Positions 37,334-44,851 of a DNA stretch of 64,000 nucleotides are shown here, piece by piece. The position numbers were made by a program, and so were the translations under genes. Origin of the DNA: an uncultured Flavobacteriaceae bacterium (lineage in GTDB: Bacteria; Bacteroidota; Bacteroidia; Flavobacteriales; Flavobacteriaceae); NCBI GenBank assembly GCA_947501625.1, contig CANMWN010000001.1:569319-633318 (forward strand), read 5' to 3'. Under the pieces are notes generated by a model. It made no database searches, was not told the origin of the DNA, and saw only the letters and a program-made list of their open reading frames with translations. Position 1 is the first letter of the stretch. Each line of letters opens with the position of its first letter.

Positions 37334-38365
37334 TTACCTTTTAAATTTCAAAACTTCTGAACGACCTTTTTTGAATATTTTATTGCTGTTATGTTTGCCT
37401 TTGCGTAACGCTTTTTGTTCTTCATAAGGCAAGGCGTTTATTTCTTTACATTCATCTGAACAACAAGTATTCATTTTCTCTTGACAAGACTTGCATTGAA
37501 TAAAAAGTAAGTGACAGGCTTCATTTTCACAGTTCACATGCTCATCACAAGGTTCTCCACATTGATGACAATTAGAAACTACATCATCAGAAATACGTTC
37601 CGCTCTTCGATGATCAAAAACAAAGTTTTTCCCAACAAACTTATTTTCCAATCCTTCAGCTTTTACTTGTCGAACGTAATTTATAATTCCTCCTTCGAGT
37701 TGAAAAACATTCTTAAATCCTTTATGTTTATAATATGCCGAAGCCTTTTCACAACGAATTCCGCCTGTACAATACATCAGTAAATTCTTATCTTCCTTAT
37801 TATCTTTTAGGTCTTCTTCAATAATATCTAACGAATCTCTAAACGTATCAACATCTGGAGTTACAGCACCATCAAAATGCCCAATTTCACTCTCATAATG
37901 ATTACGCATATCCACACAAACAGTATTTGGATTGGCTAGCATTTCATTAAACTCTTTAGCTTTTAAATGTACTCCAATATCGGTTACATCAAACGTGTCA
38001 TCATTCAATCCGTCAGCAACAATTTTATCTCTTACTTTGACTTTTAATTTTAAGAAAGATTTGTTGTCTTGTTCTACCGCAATATTCAATCGAACATTTT
38101 CTAGAAAAGTGATTGAATCTAAATGTTTTTTGAATTCATTAAAATTTTCAGCAGGAACAGAAAGTTGCGCATTTATTCCTTCATAAGAAACATAAATACG
38201 ACCTAAAACTTCTAGTTTGTCCCAATTAAGAAACAGGTGATCTCTAAATACTTGTGGGTTCTTAATATTATGATATTGATAAAAGGAAATTGTAAGTCTA
38301 TCTTTTCCTGCTCTATCTATTAATTCAGCGCGCTCTTTAGCGCTTAACTTATTGTACAGTTGCAT
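37334..38365 (-). CDS. trhO: tRNA uridine-34 hydroxylase TrhO (rhodanese-like)
   Basis: The 343-residue protein has an N-terminal acylphosphatase-like domain (YVSYEGINAQLSVP), a rhodanese domain with active Cys in MYCTGGIRCEKA (near residue 200) and a C-terminal Cys-rich zinc-like segment (CHQCGEPCDEHVNCENEAC and CKSCQEKMNTCCSDEC). TrhO makes 5-hydroxyuridine at tRNA position 34 using O2. It fits the YceA family in length and order. It stands alone with a -7 box upstream. Confidence 0.95.
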   Translation of the reverse strand: MQLYNKLSAKERAELIDRAGKDRLTISFYQYHNIKNPQVFRDHLFLNWDKLEVLGRIYVSYEGINAQLSVPAENFNEFKKHLDSITFLENVRLNIAVEQDNKSFLKLKVKVRDKIVADGLNDDTFDVTDIGVHLKAKEFNEMLANPNTVCVDMRNHYESEIGHFDGAVTPDVDTFRDSLDIIEEDLKDNKEDKNLLMYCTGGIRCEKASAYYKHKGFKNVFQLEGGIINYVRQVKAEGLENKFVGKNFVFDHRRAERISDDVVSNCHQCGEPCDEHVNCENEACHLLFIQCKSCQEKMNTCCSDECKEINALPYEEQKALRKGKHNSNKIFKKGRSEVLKFKR

Positions 38366-38399
38366 GCTATACCAATTTTAGTTAAACAATAATTTTTGG

Positions 38400-38407
38400 C
38401 AAAAGTA
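38400..38407 (-). promoter_or_regulatory. -7 promoter box for trhO
   Basis: TACTTTTG followed by C on the minus strand, 34 nt before the trhO ATG. Confidence 0.6.
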
Positions 38408-38425
38408 CATTATTTTATGAGTTCA

Positions 38426-39790
38426 TTAAAATTGCTGATACTTTTTAACTCTTGTATTATCAAATTCATCAATGTCAATACTATAAACACCCTTGGAAGA
38501 GGAAGTAGTGGTGTTTGATTCAAGATATCCACCAACAATATATAGTTTGTCATTATAAAAATGCATTTCTGCATCGTTTAATTGTAGCCCTATTGAAAAT
38601 TGATTTAACTCTTGTGTACGAATATTATAAGTAAATATTTTACCTTCTTCAAATAAGTATATCGTTTCACTGTTTGATGTGATCGCTGGTCTTCTTAGTT
38701 TAGTAAATAAATTTCCAATTAAATTCCATTTTCCAGTCATTAAATCAAAAGTTTCTACTTCTGATCTTTCTTCAAGTCTAAAACCTCCAAAAATGTAAAT
38801 TTTATCACCTACTAATACGCCTTTACACTCTTTACCCTCTTTCATTTTTCCTAATTCATACCAATATCCTGTTTTAGTATTATACGTATGAATTTTATCA
38901 GAATAACGAACCAAACCGTTTTTAAATTTTTTTAAAGAACCTCCCATTACAATAATATTATCTTGATATATGAATGATTCAAAATCAACTGCTTGATGCG
39001 GATTCGTATTATCTATTTCTATTGTTTTCTTATTCACATCAAACACTTCAATTTGCGGCTCTAAATATTCAAAATTTTTATTGGGAGACATTCTCTTTCC
39101 TCCAAGTATATAAACTTTATTATTATTATAAACCACATTATGATTTGATCTTTTCACGGTAGTAGGCTCTTCAGCTTCCCATAAATCCTTTTCTAAATCG
39201 TAAACTTTTATTTTGGAATTAAAATTTCTTTTTTCAGAAAAATCTTTTAATCGACTTAAGGCCTCAACAATATCAAAATCATTATTTACTTCTGGGTTTG
39301 TATAATCAATTATGGCTTGTGAAAACTCGTCAAGTTGATAGGTTTCTTCACCGCCAAACACATAGATTTTATTATCAATAATTGTTGAGCCTAATGAATA
39401 CAATCCTTTATCTAATGGAGCAAGTGTTGAGTAGCTTATATATGGTTTTAATTGTTTGTTTGGTATAATATTAACTTCACTTAAATTATTTACTGCATTA
39501 ATTAAGTGTATATCATAATTATCTTTAGATTCTGAATAAATAGAGTGTCCAATTTTATAGCCCAAAAAAGAATAATAAATCGTATCACTTTCTTTAAGTG
39601 GAAAATTAATTCTTAATTTAAATTTTCCTTTTTTATTTGTTAGAGCAACATTCTTTTGATTCTTAGTGTATACATGAACTCCTTCGATTGGTTCTTGTGT
39701 TGAATTATCAAACACTTTACCAACAAGAGTTTGGGCATTTAAATTTGAAGAAAAAAAGAGAAAAGAAAAAAGTAATAGTAGTTGTCTCAT
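38426..39790 (-). CDS. Exported Kelch-repeat protein with carboxypeptidase-like regulatory domain
   Basis: The 454-residue protein has a signal peptide (to about residue 19, ending LNAQ) and a regulatory-like beta-sandwich (20-100; VFDNSTQEPIEGVHVYT, KGKFKLRI). Kelch-type blades fill the rest, each with a variant of IYVFGG or VYILGG followed by a Tyr/Trp near the blade end (NKVYILGGKRM, DKIYIFGGFRL, DKLYIVGGYLE). About five or six blades would form a beta-propeller. It lacks a T9SS sorting domain, so it is probably periplasmic or outer-membrane associated. Ligand unknown. The gene is monocistronic, divergent from asd. Confidence 0.88.
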   Translation of the reverse strand: MRQLLLLFSFLFFSSNLNAQTLVGKVFDNSTQEPIEGVHVYTKNQKNVALTNKKGKFKLRINFPLKESDTIYYSFLGYKIGHSIYSESKDNYDIHLINAVNNLSEVNIIPNKQLKPYISYSTLAPLDKGLYSLGSTIIDNKIYVFGGEETYQLDEFSQAIIDYTNPEVNNDFDIVEALSRLKDFSEKRNFNSKIKVYDLEKDLWEAEEPTTVKRSNHNVVYNNNKVYILGGKRMSPNKNFEYLEPQIEVFDVNKKTIEIDNTNPHQAVDFESFIYQDNIIVMGGSLKKFKNGLVRYSDKIHTYNTKTGYWYELGKMKEGKECKGVLVGDKIYIFGGFRLEERSEVETFDLMTGKWNLIGNLFTKLRRPAITSNSETIYLFEEGKIFTYNIRTQELNQFSIGLQLNDAEMHFYNDKLYIVGGYLESNTTTSSSKGVYSIDIDEFDNTRVKKYQQF

Positions 39791-39900
39791 AGTTGATTAT
39801 TTTTCAATAAATGTATCAAAAATTATACCGTAACAATAGTGTAAAATACAATCGTTTTTCATAATCTTTGCAGTAAATAACTCCTAATAAACGAAAATCA

Positions 39901-40890
39901 ATGAAAATAGCAGTAGTTGGCGCAACAGGAATGGTAGGAAGCGTGATGTTGCAAACACTTGAAGAAAGAAATTTTAATGTTACGGAATTAATTCCTGTAG
40001 CATCAGAAAGGTCAATTGGTAAAAAGATTTATTTTAAAGGAAAAGAATATACTATTGTGAGTATGCAAGATGCGGTAAATTCTAAACCTGATATTGCATT
40101 ATTTTCTGCTGGAGGAGATACTTCGTTAAAATGGGCGCCAAAATTTGCTGAAGTTGGAACAACGGTTATTGATAATTCCTCTGCTTTTAGAATGGATGCT
40201 GATAAAAAATTGGTGGTTCCTGAAATCAATGCTTCAGAATTGACTAAAGAAGATAAAATTATTGCGAATCCTAATTGCTCGACTATTCAAATGGTGATGG
40301 CTTTAAATCCATTACACAAAAAATACAAAATGAAACGTGTAGTAATTTCTACTTATCAATCTGTTTCTGGAACAGGAGTGAAGGCTGTACAACAAATGGA
40401 AAATGAAATGAATGGTGTTGATGGAGATATGGCATATCATCATCCAATCCATAGAAATGCTATTCCTCACTGTGATGTGTTTCTTGAAAACGGATATACC
40501 AAAGAAGAAATGAAATTGGTTCGTGAACCTCAAAAAATACTAAATGACAGAACTGTTGCTTATACCGCTACTGCTGTTAGAATTCCAACTGCTGGAGGTC
40601 ATAGTGAAGCAGTAAATGTGGAATTTGAAAATGACTTTGATGTCAATGATATTCGTAAACTCTTAAATGAAACTGAAGGTGTAGTTGTACAAGATAATTT
40701 AGAAACCAACACCTATCCAATGCCATTGTATGCCAATGGAAAAGATGAAGTTTTTGTAGGAAGAATCCGTAGAGATTTATCGCAACCTAAAACCTTAAAT
40801 ATGTGGATAGTTTCTGATAACTTAAGAAAAGGTGCTGCAACAAATGCAGTGCAAATTGCGGAATATTTAGTGAAAAAAAACTTAGTCTAA
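39901..40890 (+). CDS. asd: Aspartate-semialdehyde dehydrogenase
   Basis: The 329-residue protein has the NADP-binding GATGMVGSVML at the N-terminus, SAGGDTS, IDNSSAFRM, the catalytic Cys (about residue 126) in NPNCSTIQ, and the acid-base His in AGGHSEAV. It reduces aspartyl phosphate to the semialdehyde for lysine/diaminopimelate, threonine and methionine synthesis. A lipoprotein gene follows 4 nt after. Confidence 0.97.
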   Translation: MKIAVVGATGMVGSVMLQTLEERNFNVTELIPVASERSIGKKIYFKGKEYTIVSMQDAVNSKPDIALFSAGGDTSLKWAPKFAEVGTTVIDNSSAFRMDADKKLVVPEINASELTKEDKIIANPNCSTIQMVMALNPLHKKYKMKRVVISTYQSVSGTGVKAVQQMENEMNGVDGDMAYHHPIHRNAIPHCDVFLENGYTKEEMKLVREPQKILNDRTVAYTATAVRIPTAGGHSEAVNVEFENDFDVNDIRKLLNETEGVVVQDNLETNTYPMPLYANGKDEVFVGRIRRDLSQPKTLNMWIVSDNLRKGAATNAVQIAEYLVKKNLV

Positions 40891-40894
40891 GTTG

Positions 40895-41377
40895 ATGAGT
40901 AAAATTAATAACATATTCTCTTTTGTTCTATTAATTTTACTAGTAATATCTTGTAATAAAACTGAGAAAATCTCTTTATCTGAAGAGAAAAAGAAGATTT
41001 TAAAGTTACATAAAGCGCAAAGAGATTATCATTTTAACAAAGATTCGATTGCGTTTGTTAATCAACTTTCCGATAATTTTATCTCAATAAATAAAGGGAA
41101 AATTACTACTCCGCTAAAAGAAGAAACACAATCGAGATATCATGGATATTTTTCATCAGTTGAGTTTCTAAAATGGGACGATGTAACTGAACCTATCATT
41201 AAATTTTCCGATGATGGTACAATGGCTTATACTATTGTAGACAAAATTGTTTCGGTAAAATATTTAAACAAAAACGATAGCCTCGTTGTTGGGAAAACTC
41301 ATTTTGCTTGGACAGCCATTTATAAAAAATATGGTGATGAATGGAAAATAGATGCTGTTACTTCAACGAATAAATAG
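40895..41377 (+). CDS. NTF2-like (SnoaL/DUF4440-type) lipoprotein
   Basis: The 160-residue protein has a lipobox (LLVISC, lipidated Cys20) and a domain that looks like a cone-shaped NTF2/SnoaL fold: LHKAQRDYHFNKD, a long central sheet, then HFAWTAIYKKYGDEWKID, which is the typical closing strand pair. Function unknown. The ATG at 40895 is favoured over the TTG directly before it. It probably reads through from asd. Confidence 0.78.
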   Translation: MSKINNIFSFVLLILLVISCNKTEKISLSEEKKKILKLHKAQRDYHFNKDSIAFVNQLSDNFISINKGKITTPLKEETQSRYHGYFSSVEFLKWDDVTEPIIKFSDDGTMAYTIVDKIVSVKYLNKNDSLVVGKTHFAWTAIYKKYGDEWKIDAVTSTNK

Positions 41378-41379
41378 TT

Positions 41380-43323
41380 CTATCTTTTACGCCTCTTTTT
41401 GTATTTATTTTTTCTTCTTGATGACTTTTTATGAGTAATTGTCTCGTCAAAAGTATTTCTGGTTTTTCCAGCCTTGTTTTTTCTCCACGAATTATTCTCA
41501 GGTAACAAAACATCCAACAAATCTTTACGATTTAGTTTTGACAACGTATTTTTAATCCACGCTTTGTTTTCCTTTTTATACCAAAAGAAAAAACGATGTT
41601 GTTCTTCTTTTTCTTTTCTAGTTTTAGGAGTTCTAGTAGGTTTCAAGGTATATGGATGATAACCACTATAATAAATAACCGTTGCAACTGTCATTGGCGT
41701 AGGTGTAAATCCTTGCACTTGTTCTAACTGAAAGCCCATATTTTTGGTTTCAGCAGCTAAATTCGCCATATCTTCAACTTCACAAGCAGGATGATTGGAA
41801 ATAAAATAAGGAATCAATTGAAGGTTTAATTTCTTCTTGATATTAATTCTGTCAAAACGCTCCTTGAACTTATGAAAATACGAAAAAGAAGGCTTACGCA
41901 TCAGTTTTAAAACAGGATCAGAGGTGTGTTCAGGAGCTACTTTTAAACGTCCGGAAACGTGTTTGGTCATAACCTCTTCAGTATAATCATCTAACTCTTT
42001 TGGATCAGCATTTTTATTAAATTCAGGCACTAACATATCGTGGCGAATTCCACTTCCAATAAATGATTTCTTTACTTTCGGATGACTATCCACTGCCTGA
42101 TACAACTTCGTTAAAGGTTTGTGAGAAGTATCTAAATTACTACAAATCACTGGCGAAATACAAGATGGAGCAACACAACGATCACAAATTTCCTGCACCT
42201 TCCCTTTCATTTTATACATATTTGCCGAAGGCCCTCCAATATCAGACAAATACCCTTTAAAATCTGGCATATTGGCAACGGTATCAACTTCTTTCAAAAT
42301 AGATTCTTGGCTACGACTCGCAATAAATTTCCCTTGATGTGCCGAAATAGTACAGAAACTGCAACCACCAAAACATCCTCGATGAATATTGATTGAGAAT
42401 TTAATCATTTCATACGCAGGAATAGGTCCTCTCTTATTGTATTTAGGATGTGGCATTCGCGTATATGGCAACTCAAAAGATGCATCAATTTCATCTTCAG
42501 TCATCGTAGGAAAAGGTGGATTAATCACCAATTTTTTATCACCAATTCCTTGAAAAATTCGTCGTGCTTTTAACTTGTTCGACTCTTGCTCAATTACTTT
42601 AAAATTGGATGCAAAGGTCTTTTTATCTGCCAAGCAATCTTCATGTGAAGCAATTTGCACATCTTCCCAATCTTTTATAACAGGAACCTTTTCTTCCTTA
42701 TCCAACATAACTGCCGTTTGTTTGATATTTTTGAGACTAGAAAAGGGTACACCTTTTTGTAATAATGTAACTATTTCACGCAAAGGTTGTTCTCCCATTC
42801 CGTAGACCAACATATCGGCTTTGGAAGTTTCTAAAATGGATGGTAATAATTTATCAGACCAATAATCATAGTGTGTCACTCTACGTAATGATGCTTCAAT
42901 TCCACCAATCAACACAGGAACATCAGGAAACTTTTCTTTTAATATTTTAGAATATACCGAAGTTGCATAATCTGGACGGAAACCTTTATCGCCATTAGGC
43001 GTATAAGCATCTTTATCTCTTCTTCGTTTGCTAGCCGTGTAATTACTTACCATTGGATCCATACAGCCTCCAGTAGCAGCAAAAAACAGACGAGGTTTTC
43101 CTAGTTTTTCAAAGTCTTGCAAATTATCATGCACACTTGGTTGTGGCACTATCGCAACGCGCAAACCGTAACTTTCTAGAATACGACCAATTACTGCAGG
43201 ACCAAAAGATGGATGATCAACATATGCGTCTCCGCTGAATAGAATCACATCTAGTTCTTCCCACTTTCGGAGTTTTACCTCTTTGTTGGTTGTTGGTAGC
43301 CAGTCTGATAGTTTATGCATCAT
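41380..43323 (-). CDS. YgiQ family radical SAM protein
   Basis: The 647-residue protein has the radical SAM cluster motif CFGGCSFCTISAHQG (CxxxCxxC), the B12-binding-like N-terminal part (DVILFSGDAYVDHPSFG) and the YgiQ C-terminal domain with QLEQVQGFTPTPMTVATVIY, followed by a basic Lys/Arg tail. YgiQ proteins are widespread but their reaction is not known. Two adjacent ATGs (43321-43323 and 43318-43320) are possible starts. Its stop is 2 nt from the converging lipoprotein gene. Confidence 0.93.
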   Translation of the reverse strand: MMHKLSDWLPTTNKEVKLRKWEELDVILFSGDAYVDHPSFGPAVIGRILESYGLRVAIVPQPSVHDNLQDFEKLGKPRLFFAATGGCMDPMVSNYTASKRRRDKDAYTPNGDKGFRPDYATSVYSKILKEKFPDVPVLIGGIEASLRRVTHYDYWSDKLLPSILETSKADMLVYGMGEQPLREIVTLLQKGVPFSSLKNIKQTAVMLDKEEKVPVIKDWEDVQIASHEDCLADKKTFASNFKVIEQESNKLKARRIFQGIGDKKLVINPPFPTMTEDEIDASFELPYTRMPHPKYNKRGPIPAYEMIKFSINIHRGCFGGCSFCTISAHQGKFIASRSQESILKEVDTVANMPDFKGYLSDIGGPSANMYKMKGKVQEICDRCVAPSCISPVICSNLDTSHKPLTKLYQAVDSHPKVKKSFIGSGIRHDMLVPEFNKNADPKELDDYTEEVMTKHVSGRLKVAPEHTSDPVLKLMRKPSFSYFHKFKERFDRINIKKKLNLQLIPYFISNHPACEVEDMANLAAETKNMGFQLEQVQGFTPTPMTVATVIYYSGYHPYTLKPTRTPKTRKEKEEQHRFFFWYKKENKAWIKNTLSKLNRKDLLDVLLPENNSWRKNKAGKTRNTFDETITHKKSSRRKNKYKKRRKR

Positions 43324-43330
43324 GATGGCG

Positions 43331-43338
43331 CAAAGGTA
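43331..43338 (-). promoter_or_regulatory. -7 promoter box for the YgiQ gene, almost at the start codon
   Basis: TACCTTTG followed by C on the minus strand ends only 7 nt before the first ATG, so the mRNA would be leaderless or nearly so. Confidence 0.6.
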
Positions 43339-43419
43339 CGGTAAAACTATTTAGGTTTTTACATATCAATAAACAGCAACTAATTTAGTTTGTTTCTTAA
43401 CTCGTAAAAAATTAACTTC

Positions 43420-43473
43420 GCTTATCGTTTGATATAGACAATTAAAAAAATTCATATCATTACATTGTGCATA
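43420..43473. repeat. Left inverted-motif/hairpin element flanking the DUF4393 gene
   Basis: GCTTATCG (43420-43427) and TTGTGCATA (43465-43473) both recur in inverse orientation and mirrored order on the right side of the gene (44337-44344 and 44211-44219). Between them, TGATAT (43430-43435) and ATATCA (43454-43459) form a short stem. Matches of 8-9 bp can occur by chance in AT-rich DNA; the mirrored order is what makes this worth noting. Confidence 0.45.
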
Positions 43474-43492
43474 ATAAAAACGAAGAACTCTA

Positions 43493-44206
43493 ATGGAAGA
43501 AAAAGAAAACGACAAAACAAGTAGAAGTCTTGATATAGTTGGATTAGGCGAAACCGCAAAAGCTATTCCGAAGGAAGTTTATGTTGAGACTACAAAGGCG
43601 TTAATTAATTCTTTTAATAAGATTGTTGCACCAATTACAGAGACAACAAGTGGCTTCGGAAGATACATTCGACAAAAGTTTGATAATATGGTTGAGGCTG
43701 AAAAAGCAGTTGGTGCTTATACTATTCAAAAAGCGGTTGAAAAAGCTCAACAAAAAGGACAATTGAATTCACCAAAACATTTGAAAAGTTTTGTAAAATC
43801 ATTTGAAGAAGCGTCCAAAGAAGTTGACCCAACTTTACACGAAATGTGGGAAAACATATTAGCTAATCAGTTAATTGATTCCGAATTCCATCCAAGATAC
43901 GTGAATATGCTATCCAATTTTAGTTCTGCAGAAGCTGAATTGCTTTTGAAATTAAATTCGTTTGGTAATATTGGGAAAGACCATAGTGGTTATCTTGGTT
44001 CGCCTCGTGATTTTACAAATTATATATTCAAGAATTACGACAAGGAATTAAATAAATGGACTTATTCCTGCAATTTGTTACTTGAGTTTGAATTAGCTGA
44101 AGTTCAAGCACCAAATAATGGCATATATGAAAAGGCAGATAATGTTACAATTCTTTACCGAACAAATTCAGGGAATAGATTTTTAAATGCTGTTACAATA
44201 AAATAA
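43493..44206 (+). CDS. DUF4393 (Abi-alpha-like) domain protein
   Basis: The 237-residue protein is soluble. Its N-terminal half resembles DUF4393 (also called Abi-alpha): GLGETAKAIPKEVYVETTKA, SGFGRYIRQKFDNMVEAEK, VGAYTIQKAVEKAQQKG, then SKEVDPTLHEMWENILANQL and HPRYVNMLSNFSSAEAELL. This family has been linked to phage abortive infection; the biochemical activity is not known. It lies alone between core genes, has no visible -7 box, and is bracketed by inverted motifs and a large imperfect palindrome. That supports recent acquisition. No toxin or partner gene is next to it. Confidence 0.8.
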   Translation: MEEKENDKTSRSLDIVGLGETAKAIPKEVYVETTKALINSFNKIVAPITETTSGFGRYIRQKFDNMVEAEKAVGAYTIQKAVEKAQQKGQLNSPKHLKSFVKSFEEASKEVDPTLHEMWENILANQLIDSEFHPRYVNMLSNFSSAEAELLLKLNSFGNIGKDHSGYLGSPRDFTNYIFKNYDKELNKWTYSCNLLLEFELAEVQAPNNGIYEKADNVTILYRTNSGNRFLNAVTIK

Positions 44207-44210
44207 ATAC

Positions 44211-44349
44211 TATGCACAACAATGGCTATAAGTAATTGCTCGTTCTCGCTTACTTCTGAAAATCCTTTTGAATTTCCAACTTGGTGTGTACTTACAAAGT
44301 TAAATGCTAGCCCACGCAACTACTCATAGCCGAGACCGATAAGCATAAC
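44211..44349. repeat. Right element: long imperfect palindrome after the DUF4393 gene
   Basis: Arms 44224-44239 (GGCTATAAGTAATTGC) and 44316-44331 match at 14 of 16 positions as inverted repeats, 76 nt apart. Both mismatches become G-U/G-T pairs when the minus strand folds, giving 16 of 16 pairs. Direct copies of GCAYAAC flank the palindrome (44214-44220 and 44343-44349). A small CCAACTTGG stem (44276-44284) lies inside. No ORF spans it. It resembles hairpin elements found behind accessory genes in flavobacteria; I cannot name the family. Confidence 0.6.
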
Positions 44350-44352
44350 TAC

Positions 44353-44381
44353 AAAAAACGCCCTCGAAATTTTAGGGCGTT
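44353..44381 (-). terminator. Rho-independent terminator of the thioredoxin gene
   Basis: An 8-bp stem AACGCCCT/AGGGCGTT (44357-44364 with 44374-44381) is followed on the minus strand by a T-run, 30 nt after the thioredoxin stop. Confidence 0.85.
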
Positions 44382-44411
44382 CAGTATTTATATAAAAAGG
44401 TGTGAAAATGT

Positions 44412-44771
44412 TTATTTTTCTACACCCAACACATCTTTGATAATGCGTTCCATTTCTTGTTTTGGCAATGCTCCTTGTGCCATTTGAGGCTCAGCATCCA
44501 TAGGACAAAATAACATAGAGGGAATACTGCGAATAGCAAAAGCTGCAGACAATTCTTGCTCTACTTCGGTATCTACTTTATAAATATTTATTTTGCCTTT
44601 ATACTCTTCGCTTAATTCCTCAAGTAGAGGTGCTAACATTTTACATGGTCCGCACCAATCGGCATAAAAATCTATAATACAAGGAAGTTCACCTTCGTAT
44701 TTCCACTCTTTATTTTCATTAAAATTGAATACTTTTTCTAGAAAAGTTTCTTTGGTCATTTGTTCTGTCAT
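44412..44771 (-). CDS. trxA: Thioredoxin
   Basis: The 119-residue protein has the thioredoxin fold with active site DFYADWCGPCKML (Cys40, Cys43), the cis-Pro in RSIPSMLFC and a final amphipathic helix. It is a cytoplasmic disulfide reductase; no signal peptide is seen. The ATG at 44769-44771 is chosen; an in-frame TTG at 44793-44795 and a later ATG at 44757-44759 are alternatives. A -7 box upstream and a terminator below make it a single-gene unit. Confidence 0.95.
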   Translation of the reverse strand: MTEQMTKETFLEKVFNFNENKEWKYEGELPCIIDFYADWCGPCKMLAPLLEELSEEYKGKINIYKVDTEVEQELSAAFAIRSIPSMLFCPMDAEPQMAQGALPKQEMERIIKDVLGVEK

Positions 44772-44840
44772 ATCAGTAAAATTAATTCTCTGCAATTGGA
44801 CGACAAAGTACTTAAATACTTACACTTCTGTTATCTATTG

Positions 44841-44848
44841 CAAAAATA
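44841..44848 (-). promoter_or_regulatory. -7 promoter box for trxA
   Basis: TATTTTTG followed by C on the minus strand, just after the serine hydrolase stop codon and about 70 nt before the trxA ATG. Confidence 0.6.
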
Positions 44849-44851
44849 TTC

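Noticed and set aside
44211-44349. Canonical integron attC site
   Set aside because: Strand-specific folding is reminiscent of attC, but the ends read GCACAAC and GCATAAC in the same orientation, not RYYYAAC paired with GTTRRRY, and no integrase gene is in the window.
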